Source: Faecalibacter rhinopitheci
Lineage (GTDB): Bacteria > Bacteroidota > Bacteroidia > Flavobacteriales > Weeksellaceae
Length of the DNA: 64,000 nucleotides
Reading direction: 5' to 3'
Assembly (NCBI RefSeq): GCF_015234135.1
Contig: NZ_JADGIK010000001.1
Span: 186,001 to 250,000 of the forward strand
In this document: in pieces, positions 36,150-45,600 of the stretch
Numbering within the stretch: position 1 is the stretch's first letter
Layout of the letters: every line of letters starts with the position of its first letter
Position numbers and translations under genes: made by a program
Notes under the pieces: generated by a model
The model's database searches: none
Told to the model about the DNA's origin: nothing
Seen by the model: only the letters and a program-made list of their open reading frames with translations

Positions 36150-36794
36150 ATGAATAAGGAACCTTTAAATAACTATTCTCCGTTAGAGGAGAAATTCAAC
36201 ATATATACGCATTGTTTAGGATTTATACTGAGTATTATTGCTCTATTTTATTTAACAATAAAATCGGTAAATACAGGGCAATTTAATATCATTTTTAGTT
36301 TTGTAATTTTCGGAATTTCAATGATTTTATTGTACTTAGCATCTACATTATATCATTCTGCAAAAGATCCTTATAAACGTTCAATATTAAAAATTTTAGA
36401 CCATGTTTCTATTTATGTTTTAATTGCCGGAACATATACACCTTATACACTTGTTTCATTAAAATATGCTCATGGTTTTACAATCTTTAGCATTGTATGG
36501 ATTTTTGCCATTCTGGGAATACTTTTAAAACTATTATATACAGGGAAATTTAAATTATTATCTACTTTATTGTATGTATTTATGGGTTGGATGATTGTTT
36601 TTTCATTTTCAGATCTACAACACAATTTATCGGCCAATGGCATAGAATGGTTAGTTGCAGGAGGAATTGCATATACAATAGGTGCAATATTATATAGTAT
36701 AAAACAAATTCCATTTAATCATGCTATTTTTCATGTATTTGTTTTATTAGGAACATTTTGCCATTTTATCTCTATCTTTCTATACGTTAAATAA
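36150..36794 (+). CDS. trhA: hemolysin III family protein (PAQR superfamily)
   Basis: This 214-residue, seven-span membrane protein of the hemolysin III/TrhA family is the bacterial branch of PAQR receptors. The metal-site residues of the superfamily are present: the Ser/His pair in ASTLYHSAKD, the Asp/His in LKILDHVSIYV, and the final His pair in FNHAIFHVFVLLG. Bacterial members affect membrane energetics; hemolysis itself is not generally demonstrated. A secreted cyclophilin gene starts seven bases after the stop, suggesting an operon. Confidence 0.87.
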   Translation: MNKEPLNNYSPLEEKFNIYTHCLGFILSIIALFYLTIKSVNTGQFNIIFSFVIFGISMILLYLASTLYHSAKDPYKRSILKILDHVSIYVLIAGTYTPYTLVSLKYAHGFTIFSIVWIFAILGILLKLLYTGKFKLLSTLLYVFMGWMIVFSFSDLQHNLSANGIEWLVAGGIAYTIGAILYSIKQIPFNHAIFHVFVLLGTFCHFISIFLYVK

Positions 36795-36801
36795 TTCACG
36801 A

Positions 36802-37497
36802 ATGATGAAAAAAATTATATTCTACTTACTATTTATCTTATTCACAGTTCAACTGCAAGCACAAACATATACTTTAAAGTTTAAAACTAATAAGGGTAAT
36901 TTTGAAGTTATGTTGTACGATTTCACCACTTTTCATAGAGATTTAATTTTAAATGAAATTAAAAAAGGGACATACAAAAATGCGGAATTTAATAGAGTTA
37001 TTAAGAATTTTGTGATACAAGGAGGAGAACTAGATGAAACAATTCTAAAGAGAGAAAAAAAAAATCTTTCGCAAAAACCAATACGTTTAACTTCAGAGTT
37101 TCATTCAAAAGCATTTCATAAAATAGGTGCTCTAGGAGCAGGACATGAAGGAAATGTTGATAAAGCTTCATATTTAACACAAATATATTTTGTTGTCGGT
37201 AAAAAAGTTACAGCGGAAGAATTAGATACTTTAGAAGAAAAAAAAGGAATAAAATATACTCCTTTACAGCGTGAAGAATATCTTAAAAATGGCGGTTTAC
37301 CTCGTTTAGATAACGAATATACTGTGTTTGGAGAAATAACAAAAGGGCTAAAAAAAGCTATAAAAATTAGTTTAGCACCAACTGATAAAGAAGATGTACC
37401 CACTAAATCAATTGTATTTGATATAAAAGTAAAAATGAAAAGCAACCATAATAAGTACAAAACAAGTATCTCTTTTGGAGCAGGATTTAATAATTAA
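36802..37497 (+). CDS. secreted cyclophilin-type peptidyl-prolyl isomerase
   Basis: This 231-residue precursor has a signal peptide (MKKIIFYLLFILFTVQLQAQ). The mature part is a cyclophilin: YTLKFKTNKGNFEVMLYD, then AEFNRVIKNFVIQGGE, where the catalytic Arg of the FxRVI motif is kept although the preceding His is Asn. The QFF motif is replaced by TQIYFVVG, and NEYTVFGEITKG is the usual late strand. An insertion carries charged sequence. Isomerase activity is probable but not certain given these changes. It should fold proteins in the periplasm. An FKBP-type isomerase gene lies convergently next to it. Confidence 0.82.
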   Translation: MMKKIIFYLLFILFTVQLQAQTYTLKFKTNKGNFEVMLYDFTTFHRDLILNEIKKGTYKNAEFNRVIKNFVIQGGELDETILKREKKNLSQKPIRLTSEFHSKAFHKIGALGAGHEGNVDKASYLTQIYFVVGKKVTAEELDTLEEKKGIKYTPLQREEYLKNGGLPRLDNEYTVFGEITKGLKKAIKISLAPTDKEDVPTKSIVFDIKVKMKSNHNKYKTSISFGAGFNN

Positions 37498-37503
37498 AAA
37501 TGT

Positions 37504-37533
37504 AAAAAGCCTAGACATATATCTAGGCTTTTT
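37504..37533. terminator. bidirectional terminator between two PPIase genes
   Basis: AAAAAGCCTAGA and TCTAGGCTTTTT with a six-base loop separate the convergent cyclophilin and FKBP genes. Confidence 0.87.
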
Positions 37534-37537
37534 AATA

Positions 37538-37972
37538 TTATAATATTCCCATTAATTCTATTTCAAATACCATCGTAGACTGGGGTCCTAACTCTTTAGA
37601 AATTTCTCGGTTTTTGTAACCTAATTCAGGTTTTATAACGAATTTAAATTTACTGCCTACAGGCATTAATAGAACACCTTCTGACCAACCTTTAATAACA
37701 TTTTCCAAAGGAAAAGCTGCTGGTTTTTTTCTAAGCACAGAACTATCGAAAACTTCGCCATATATATTTACTCCATGATAATGACATAAAACTGTATCGC
37801 TCATAGTTGGTTTAACACCATCTCCTAAAGATAAAATTTCGTATAACAAACCACTTTCAGTTTGCATAACGTTTTCATTTTTTGCATATTCTTCTCTAAA
37901 AGCTGCGCCTTCTGTTTTATTCTTCTCAGCTAACTCTTGCTTACGTTTAAGTAATAATTCTGCTACACCCAT
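37538..37972 (-). CDS. FKBP-type peptidyl-prolyl isomerase
   Basis: This 144-residue protein has no signal peptide. It begins with a basic helix (ELLLKRKQELAEKNKTEG) and continues as an FKBP domain: ETVLCHYHGVN-like strand SDTVLCHYHG, EVFDSSVLRKKPAAFPL, VIKGWSEGVLLMPVG and PELGYKNREISKEL. These contain the conserved hydrophobic pocket residues, including the Trp. It is likely cytoplasmic. A TAAATTTG box (37983-37990) lies eleven bases upstream of the ATG. Confidence 0.85.
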   Translation of the reverse strand: MGVAELLLKRKQELAEKNKTEGAAFREEYAKNENVMQTESGLLYEILSLGDGVKPTMSDTVLCHYHGVNIYGEVFDSSVLRKKPAAFPLENVIKGWSEGVLLMPVGSKFKFVIKPELGYKNREISKELGPQSTMVFEIELMGIL

Positions 37973-37982
37973 TTTTTTTTTA

Positions 37983-37990
37983 CAAATTTA
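37983..37990 (-). promoter_or_regulatory. putative -7 box of the FKBP gene
   Basis: Minus-strand TAAATTTG matches TAnnTTTG and lies ten bases before the FKBP ATG. Confidence 0.42.
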
Positions 37991-38023
37991 TAAAATGTTT
38001 CTGATGAAGAAACGAAAATATAG

Positions 38024-38102
38024 TGCATAAAAAAAGAGCTAAAGATTTCATTTCTGAAAGACAGATGAGGAGAAACTTTAACTCTTTATTAGTTTTAAAA
38101 TG
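38024..38102 (-). ncRNA. candidate small RNA or distal terminator unit
   Basis: On the minus strand a TACTTTTG box (38108-38115) precedes a long hairpin. Its outer stem is AAAGAG/CTCTTT plus CTTTA/TAAAG with one mismatch, and inner pairing continues through TTTC/GAAA and TCTG/CAGA. The sequence ends in GCTCTTTTTTTAT, a terminator tail. The FKBP gene has its own promoter-like box beyond this. It may be a short transcript of about 75 bases, or simply the late terminator of the exonuclease gene whose stop is 140 bases upstream. Confidence 0.35.
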
Positions 38103-38227
38103 TCCGACAAAAGTAAAACTATTTATAATTATTAATTTAATCTTAAATATTAAATTAAAGTTAACGTTTTAACAAAATTATTTCTACAATAACGCCTTTT
38201 TTTAGAATTATATTTTGCTTAAAAATA

Positions 38228-39604
38228 TTATAGATGTATAACTTTTTGATTAAAAGAGTTTTTAAAATTTTCTATTAATTGTAACATATAATAACTGCTT
38301 TCTGTAAGGTCTTTAACATTTATAGCATCTTCAATAGAATTAAATTCAATATTCTTCTGAAAAAAACCAAAACTGTATAAATTATTATTTTTAATATATA
38401 TATATGAATATTCTTCACAATCTCGCCCATTTCCTAAAACATAATACGTTTTAGATTCTCCAATAAGTGTATCTAAAGCTTTATATACTTTATCATTATG
38501 GCTCCTTATAGACTCACTTTTAAATTTTAATTTTAACTTTTCTACTTCAAATTCATCAAATTTCTCTTGATTATAGAAATGACATTTTAAGGGATTAATT
38601 TCGTATTCTTTCATCAAGTTTAATAAGCATTCTGTAGCATCTTGTATTCGCTCAAAATTCTTCATAGAATGAATGTTTTTATGATGTTTTACCAGCGCTA
38701 AATGCATATATTTTTCTTGATCTTGGTACTCTATAAGACAAAATTTAGGATCATATTTTTTTAATGCTCGATTATATTTTGGCCAATGTTTTTTAATGAA
38801 TTTATACTCATATAGTAAAGCCATCAGCTCATTACCTGTTTCATAAAAATCGATGTAAAAAATTTCTTTCAAAAATTCTTGCCTTTTAATTGAAGTATTT
38901 TTTCCATTAAAATGTTGATATACTCTCTTTTTTATATTTATGGCCTTACCTACATATATTATTTTATTGTACTTATCTTTAAAAAAATATATTCCTGTAG
39001 TTTGAGGTAAATTTTCATAAGATTTATGATCTAAATGGATTGGCAAGCGCTGAGTAGAAGAAGTTTTTTTAGCAAAATCAATAATTAAGTTATTTGTATC
39101 GTTTTTATACAAAAGTGAGAAAAGTTTTGCAGTAGCTAATGCATCTCCATATGCACGATGTCGATCATGAATCGATATATTTAAATCACTACAAATATTT
39201 CCTAAACTATACGAATGGTAGCCAGGAAAAATTTTGCGAGATAATCTTACAGTACATAGTTTATTAGGAGAAAAATTAATCCCAACTTCTTGAAATTGAT
39301 TAGCTATAAATGAATAATCAAAATTAACATTATGTGCTACAAACACACAATCCTTTAGATATGAATATATTTCGTCAGCAACATCAGAAAATATAGGCGC
39401 GTCAGCAACCATTTCATTAGTAATTCCCGTTAGATACTGAATTTTACTTGGTATAGTTTGTAATGGATTAATTAAAGTTTGAAATTCATCCAAAACATCT
39501 TCACCGTTGTGAATAATTATAGCAATTTCTGTTATTCTATTTTTTGCAGCAAAACTACCTGTCGTTTCAATATCAACAATTGCATATTTTTTTGATTTAC
39601 TCAT
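38228..39604 (-). CDS. DEDDh exonuclease fused to GIY-YIG endonuclease domain
   Basis: This 458-residue protein has two nuclease domains. Residues about 6-165 are a DnaQ-type 3'-5' exonuclease: VDIETTG (Exo I, D11 and E13), HNVNFDYSF (Exo II) and HRAYGDALAT (Exo III). Residues about 200-280 are a UvrC-type GIY-YIG domain: GIYFFKDKYNKIIYVGKAIN, then KKRVYQHF and the Glu in NELMALLYEYKFIKKHWPKYN. The rest (about 285-458) is of unknown fold. This layout resembles PolIII-epsilon/UvrC-like proteins thought to act in DNA repair (Cho-like incision plus trimming). It is monocistronic. Confidence 0.88.
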   Translation of the reverse strand: MSKSKKYAIVDIETTGSFAAKNRITEIAIIIHNGEDVLDEFQTLINPLQTIPSKIQYLTGITNEMVADAPIFSDVADEIYSYLKDCVFVAHNVNFDYSFIANQFQEVGINFSPNKLCTVRLSRKIFPGYHSYSLGNICSDLNISIHDRHRAYGDALATAKLFSLLYKNDTNNLIIDFAKKTSSTQRLPIHLDHKSYENLPQTTGIYFFKDKYNKIIYVGKAINIKKRVYQHFNGKNTSIKRQEFLKEIFYIDFYETGNELMALLYEYKFIKKHWPKYNRALKKYDPKFCLIEYQDQEKYMHLALVKHHKNIHSMKNFERIQDATECLLNLMKEYEINPLKCHFYNQEKFDEFEVEKLKLKFKSESIRSHNDKVYKALDTLIGESKTYYVLGNGRDCEEYSYIYIKNNNLYSFGFFQKNIEFNSIEDAINVKDLTESSYYMLQLIENFKNSFNQKVIHL

Positions 39605-39706
39605 AAAGCTTACTCAATAGATTACAAAATTACAGCTCACTTACGCCAAAACATGTCATTTAAAATAAGAAAAACAAATCTCACTATAGTTTCAACTTTA
39701 GAAATG

Positions 39707-39714
39707 TATATTTG
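39707..39714 (+). promoter_or_regulatory. putative -7 box of the TPR-protein gene
   Basis: TATATTTG fits TAnnTTTG and lies 23 bases before the ATG at 39738. Confidence 0.42.
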
Positions 39715-39737
39715 CATTCCATATAAAAACATATCTT

Positions 39738-40514
39738 ATGTCAGAATTTGATGTATCCTCAGCTTTAAAATCATTAAAAAACGATTATACAGAAGAAACT
39801 GCTTCTGAATTTATTGAATCTTTATTATATAATCCGTCTGAATTATCAGATGAAGATCATGATATTATCGATCAATTACAAAGTTCTTTCTTACGTACTG
39901 CTGCACAAATATTCGTAGAAGATTTAGCCTACGATTTTAACACGTTAGTTAACTATTGGGAGGCATTTATAGGTCAATTAACGGAAGAACAATCTTCTAA
40001 ATTATTAGAATTTGCATTAGAACAAACTGATGTAGATTTTGTAGAAGATTTTATTATTGGTTACCGAAAATTTTACGTAAATCCGAATGAATCAATTACA
40101 TTTTTCAATAAACTTGATGCCAATGAGTTCCATGAAATTAAATTTTTCATCGGGAGATGTTATGAAGCATTAGAAGATTATGAAAATGCAATTGTTTATT
40201 ATCAACGATATTTAAATCATCCCTATTTTGAAGCAGAAGAAAATCTAGAACAAGCTTCTATAAATAGTTTCTATATCAACCATACTATTGCTACATTATA
40301 TTATAAATTAGGTAATATGAAAAAGGTTGTAGAAGTTGCAAATAATATTATAGAACCTATTGGATTTACTCAATATTTAGAAAATTTTACTTCGCCTGAA
40401 GATTCGGAGATTAAATCTTTCTTAATTGATTATGCAAATGCTTTAGAAGAAACAAATGAAACTGAAAAGGCTATTTCATTAAGAGATAAAATTAATGAAT
40501 TCTACTCTATATAA
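39738..40514 (+). CDS. tetratricopeptide-repeat-like cytoplasmic protein
   Basis: This 258-residue acidic, all-helical protein has no signal peptide. TPR-type units are visible at about 126-160 (EIKFFIGRCYEALEDYENAI) and 170-205 (SFYINHTIATLYYKLGNMKK). The N-terminal 110 residues are helical but do not fit the repeat. TPR units mediate protein contacts, and no partner is indicated. Downstream is a 337-base gene-free stretch holding a candidate ncRNA. Confidence 0.72.
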   Translation: MSEFDVSSALKSLKNDYTEETASEFIESLLYNPSELSDEDHDIIDQLQSSFLRTAAQIFVEDLAYDFNTLVNYWEAFIGQLTEEQSSKLLEFALEQTDVDFVEDFIIGYRKFYVNPNESITFFNKLDANEFHEIKFFIGRCYEALEDYENAIVYYQRYLNHPYFEAEENLEQASINSFYINHTIATLYYKLGNMKKVVEVANNIIEPIGFTQYLENFTSPEDSEIKSFLIDYANALEETNETEKAISLRDKINEFYSI

Positions 40515-40634
40515 AATTTGAATAATTACTCTTTTTTAAGAGAATTAAATCATTATAAATAAAAACTTTAGCTTTATAGATAAAAAAGTTTTTAATTTAT
40601 TAATTATAGAAATAATATACCTAAATTTGTGTAC

Positions 40635-40718
40635 TAATAAAAAGGAAAATTCCTTTATATTCATAGTATTTTTAGGTTGGTTTATAAAAAATGGTTTGTT
40701 TACAAACCATTTTTTTTT
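40635..40718 (+). ncRNA. candidate structured small RNA, dispersed copy 4
   Basis: This lies in the 337-base gap between the TPR gene and brnQ. A perfect -7 box TAAATTTG (40622-40629) is followed by a hairpin AAAGGAA-AA-TTCCTTT (40641-40656). Then comes the block ATATTCATAGTATTTTT joined to TTAGGTTGGTT, also seen in the three copies at 62 kb. The unit ends in a terminator AAATGGTTTG-TTTA-CAAACCATTT with a T tract. The order of parts equals that of the 62-kb copies, while both stems differ in sequence. Nothing else is evident in the rest of this gap. Confidence 0.6.
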
Positions 40719-40851
40719 ATGTATATAAAACTCTTTATAATAAATATGTTTTGCTTTACTATATTTAAATATATAGAGCTTTATACATTATCTATCTTTA
40801 TTTCAAAAAAAAGAGCTTACATATTTATAAAATCTTTCTTATGAATAATCT

Positions 40852-42141
40852 CTAATTTTTATTTCTTCGTAAGAAATAACCGATTGAAAATCCAAGTATA
40901 GAAGGAACAATCCATCCCATATCATTTTCAAAAAATGGAATGTAATTTAGTTTTTCTATTATTCCTACGCTTAGCATTCCTAAAATTTTAAATAATCCTA
41001 GTAATCCAATAATAGCTGAGGCTATTAATGCTCCTACATATGGAACTTTGTCCTTTATAATTTTACCAAATATCACTACATATAATACAAGTGTAATAAC
41101 GATTGGGTATATAAAAGCTAACGGTGGATAAGCAAAATTTATAATTTGGTCTACACCTTTTATTGATAATCCAAATGAGACCAGAGAACAAAGAATAACA
41201 ATAGGTGTATATCCTATTTTATTTTTAAATAATTCGCTAAAAAAAGACCCTACAGCAGCTGTTAAAGATATTGCAGTTGTTAAACAAGCAAATGCCATAC
41301 AAACCGCAATTGCAATTAAACCATATTGGCCTAGTATATTTGATGAAATATTAATTAACAATTCTGATCTTTTAACTTCTGTAGATGTAATGCCAGATGT
41401 AGCTCCTAAATATATTAAACCTCCATATACAAATAATAAGCATAGAGAAGATAACGCACCAGATACTATGGTAACTTGCATTTTGCTTTTTTTGTCTGTG
41501 TATCCCTTAGCTTTTGCTGCAGAAATAATAATCCCAGCAAATATTACAGAAGCCAATACATCTAATGTTTGATATCCTTCTAAAAAACCTTTAGAAAACG
41601 AGTCAATCATAGAGTGTTTAGTTGGCTCAAAAGCAGCAGTTGGATTTATTATACCTATAGCTATTAGTAAGGCCAATAAAATTAACAGAACTGGTGTTAA
41701 ATAATTTCCGATAACGTCTACAACTTTAGAAGGGCGAATTGCTAAAAGCAGTGTTATGACGAAAAAAATTAATGATCCCCAAGCAACATGCATATCCGGA
41801 AAAAAAGGTTTAATACCTACCTCGAAAGTTGTTGCAGCAGTTCTAGGAATAGCAATCAAAGGACCAATACAAATCATGATAATTGTTCCTAATACAGGTG
41901 CGATAAATTTATTGACACGATTACCTAAATCATTAAAATTGTCACCAGATTGTATAATTGATAAAATTCCAGTAAATGGTAAAAGTATTCCTGAAATTCC
42001 AAAAGCTATCATTGCAATTAAAAAATTAGAACCTACCTGAACGCCGATAAGTGGAGGTAAAAGTAAATTACCTGCCCCAAAAAACATCGCAAACAATGCA
42101 AATCCTAATGTTAGAATATTACCAAATTTCTTTTTTTCCAT
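40852..42141 (-). CDS. brnQ: branched-chain amino acid transport system II carrier protein
   Basis: This 429-residue inner-membrane carrier of the BrnQ (LIVCS) family imports Leu, Ile and Val with a cation. About twelve hydrophobic segments are present. The N-terminal signature ALFAMFFGAGNLLLPPLIG (about 15-33) and YPPLAFIYPIVI are typical. ATG at 42141 is preferred over a GTG five codons upstream. A hairpin CGAAGA-GAATTT-TCTTCG lies in the leader just before the gene (about 42158-42176). No terminator is obvious after the stop. Confidence 0.93.
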   Translation of the reverse strand: MEKKKFGNILTLGFALFAMFFGAGNLLLPPLIGVQVGSNFLIAMIAFGISGILLPFTGILSIIQSGDNFNDLGNRVNKFIAPVLGTIIMICIGPLIAIPRTAATTFEVGIKPFFPDMHVAWGSLIFFVITLLLAIRPSKVVDVIGNYLTPVLLILLALLIAIGIINPTAAFEPTKHSMIDSFSKGFLEGYQTLDVLASVIFAGIIISAAKAKGYTDKKSKMQVTIVSGALSSLCLLFVYGGLIYLGATSGITSTEVKRSELLINISSNILGQYGLIAIAVCMAFACLTTAISLTAAVGSFFSELFKNKIGYTPIVILCSLVSFGLSIKGVDQIINFAYPPLAFIYPIVITLVLYVVIFGKIIKDKVPYVGALIASAIIGLLGLFKILGMLSVGIIEKLNYIPFFENDMGWIVPSILGFSIGYFLRRNKN

Positions 42142-42156
42142 ATTTATATTTTCCAC

Positions 42157-42427
42157 GAAGAAAATTCTCTTCGACTAATGCGGGTGCAAATTAAAAATAT
42201 TTCAATATTTAACTTAATTTTAAATCAAAAAGATGGATTAAAAACTGAAATTAATGCAAATTTGTCAAGATTAAATAAATATAATTACATTTTGTTTAAA
42301 TAAAACCTAAGTAATTATGATTATTTTAACCACAATATATTCTATGAAGAATAATTTTTTTAGGAAATAATTAAGGTTTTATACAATTTTAAAGACGATT
42401 TGTCAAGTTGAAGAAATATTAAATAAT
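42157..42427. other. gene-free stretch upstream of brnQ
   Basis: AT-rich sequence. Apart from the small leader hairpin next to brnQ and a near-consensus -7 box on the minus strand (TTAATTTGC, near 42187-42196) that could drive brnQ, I see no gene or repeat. Confidence 0.4.
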
Positions 42428-42462
42428 AAAAGAAGCTCCAAAAAATTTTTGAAGCTTCTTTT
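42428..42462. terminator. strong hairpin terminator downstream of the propeller kinase operon
   Basis: AGAAGCT, one mismatch, CAAAAA pairing with TTTTTG and AGCTTCT, flanked by A4 and T4. It lies about 200 bases past the kinase stop. Confidence 0.75.
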
Positions 42463-42658
42463 GTTGTTTTTTGTAATGTAGTAAGCATCACATCATAGTA
42501 AGTTTATAGTAGCCAAAAAATGGTTAGTAATCAGGCGATATTGTTGTTGTTGTTTAGTTCGTTTCTTGTTTTACAAATCTATAAACTTCTTTTTATAAAT
42601 AGTTATTACATAAGGTGCTTTTCGTAAACTACAGTTTTATTCAGGTAAAATAGATATA

Positions 42659-45600
42659 TTAATGGGTGAAATTATTCAAATCAGCAATATTTCTATTCAA
42701 TTTTAGCTTTAATGTAATCCTTGTGCCTGGATTATTTGGATAAAATCTTAAATAATCTTTCTCTTTACCATTAAAAATCATTAATCGATCGCGTATAATT
42801 TTAAGCCCTTTTGATACATGCAAATTATTTTGTCTTACGTTTTGTATTCCATTTCCATTATCTGCAATATTTATAAGAAGGAATTTGTCGCCTTTTTCAA
42901 TTTTTAATACAATTTTATTATTTAATTGCTTTGGATTATATCCATGTACAAAAGCATTTTCTATAATTGGTTGTAAAAGCATTGGTGGAATTTTTACGGT
43001 ATGTAAATTAATACTTTCATCAATTTTTGTTTCGAACTCTACTTTATTAGTAAATCTTTTATTTTCTATAGATATATATAATTTTAAGAATGTGATTTCA
43101 TCCATTAAAGTAATTTCATTTTCACTTGATAAATCAAGCATTTTTCTAATTAATTTTGCAAACTGATTAAGACAATCTAAGGCATTATCAATATCATTAT
43201 CAATAATATAAAACTGAATTGAATTAAGAATATTAAAGATAAAATGAGGATTCATTTGTCCTTGTAAAGCCATTAATCTAACCTCCGACATTTTCTTTTC
43301 TAAAGAGATTCTTTTGTTTTCGGCTTCATTAATTTCTTCAATTTGCTTAATTTTAAGTGTATTTATTTTATTTATATTCTTGATTTTATCCTTATAAAGT
43401 TTAAATAATAATATAATTAAACATAATATATTACCTAAAATGAAATATACATTGAGATAAAAAGGCGGATCTATGGATAGACTTAATAAATAAATAATTT
43501 GCTTATTAGAGCCATTTAGATCAGTAATTTCTAAATCAATATCATAATTTCCATACTTTAATGCATTAAAATGGATAAACTCTTCCGTAAAATATTCGCT
43601 CCATTTATCTTTTTTATGCAACCTGTATCTATATTTATATTTATTAGGATATTTGGTATTGATGAGAGCAAATTCAATAAAAATATTATTTTCCTGATTT
43701 TTTAATTTTAGATTTTTATCCACTAAATCAAACCATAAAAATTTATCTCTTTTAAAATTTTGATTATTGATTTTGACACTTGAAATAATTATTTTTGGAA
43801 GATTATTTTTCTCCTTAATATATTTCTCTACATCTATTGAATAGTACCCATTATCACTTCCTACAAAAATCTTATTGCCTTTAACCCACGGAGAACTTAA
43901 CGATTTATAATCAATACCCTGATCTTTATTTAAATAATAATATTTTTCTCCATCTACAATCATTATACTAAAGAACGAACCTATAATAATTTTACCATTC
44001 ACCTCATCTATAAAACTAATGTTGACGGAATTAATTCTTTTAGATGATATTTTACGTATTAGTTTAAGGGATTTATTTTCTAGTTTAAAATAGTATACAT
44101 CGCCAAATTCAGTTGCTACTAAGAGTTTGTCCTCGCCAATACATTTTACAATTTTAATTTTTAATTCATCAAAAATTCCTTCTTTAGCATAAGAAATAAA
44201 TTTCCCATCTTGGTACTTAAATAATCCATCTAAAGCAGATGCCACATAAATAGAATTGGAATTCTGACTCATAGAAACAATATTCATCGGCGTTTCAGAA
44301 TCAAATTCAGAGAAATAATCATGTTCCAAATTTTCTAGATTATGATATACCTTTATTCCTCTAAATGGATGAACTTCTATTAATTGATTTTTAAAGAATG
44401 TAAACTGATAAGTATGAATGGGTAAATATTGTAAAATATCTCCCTTTAAATTTGCTTTAAACAGACCAGCGTTAGAGCTAATCCATAAGAAATTATTATG
44501 ATAAAATAATTTTAAAAGTTTAAAATTATTCTTCTTTTTCGTGTAATCTATCTCAAAAAAATGGTTTTCCTCTGTAATAATATTTTTTAATTTCAGTTTG
44601 TTCTTTTGGAAATAATTCCAAAAATCATCCAGACTGATTAAAATTTTATTGGCTTCTTTTTCTGTTTCATATAAACTATGATTGGATAAAGCAAACTCCT
44701 TATCTCCTATAGATATCAAATCATTAACAGCATTATTATCTAACTCATTATGGGAAATAGGCATATCAAAAAAAACGCGAAACAATCCTTTATCTAATGT
44801 AGAAACATATGCAACATTATTTGTGGAATCATATATAATACCACGCGGAAACTTAGAATTAATTTTCAGCTTTTCGGTGATATCAGATAACTTTTTATCT
44901 TTATATTGATAGACTCCTCCAACTCCCGTACCTATATCATAGGCAGCAATCCATAATCCATTATTTACAGGTTTTACATCCCAAAAAACAGGTACCTTAG
45001 ATAAGCGATATTCGTTGATCTTATTTAAAAAATCAGATTGTTTATAAATTGTAGCGCCTAGATTGGTTGAGAAAATTACTTTCCCTTCGTAGACATGAGA
45101 GTTTACAATTGTACTTAGTTTATTGACTGAAACTATTTTATTATCATCTATTCTAAAAACGCCATGATTAAATGTAGAAAAATATAATTTATCATTCATT
45201 TCCAGAAAAGTAACACCTTCTAAAATTTCATTTTTTGGATAATCTATCTTTGGATTATTTATTTTAAAATTCTCAGCATCAATGATTGAAATTCCTCCAA
45301 CACCCGTTACATATATTTTATTTTTATAAATATGAATTTTACGTAAACGATTTGAAATTAATCCGTCCGATTTAGTAATCAGTTTAACATCTTTACCATT
45401 AAAATAAGCCAAACCTCTACCATAACTAGCAAACCATAATTTATTATTATGATCCTCTTTTATATCCCAAACATTATTAAATTTTATCTCCTTAAAACGC
45501 TTTAGCATTAAAAAGTGATTCATATCTTTTATATAGATTCCATATCGGGTAGAAACCCATAAATATTGTCGAGAATCTTGGAAGATTTTTAAAATCTCAT

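Noticed and set aside
42885-43166. A 93-codon plus-strand frame
   Set aside because: It is antisense to the conserved kinase domain of the propeller sensor.
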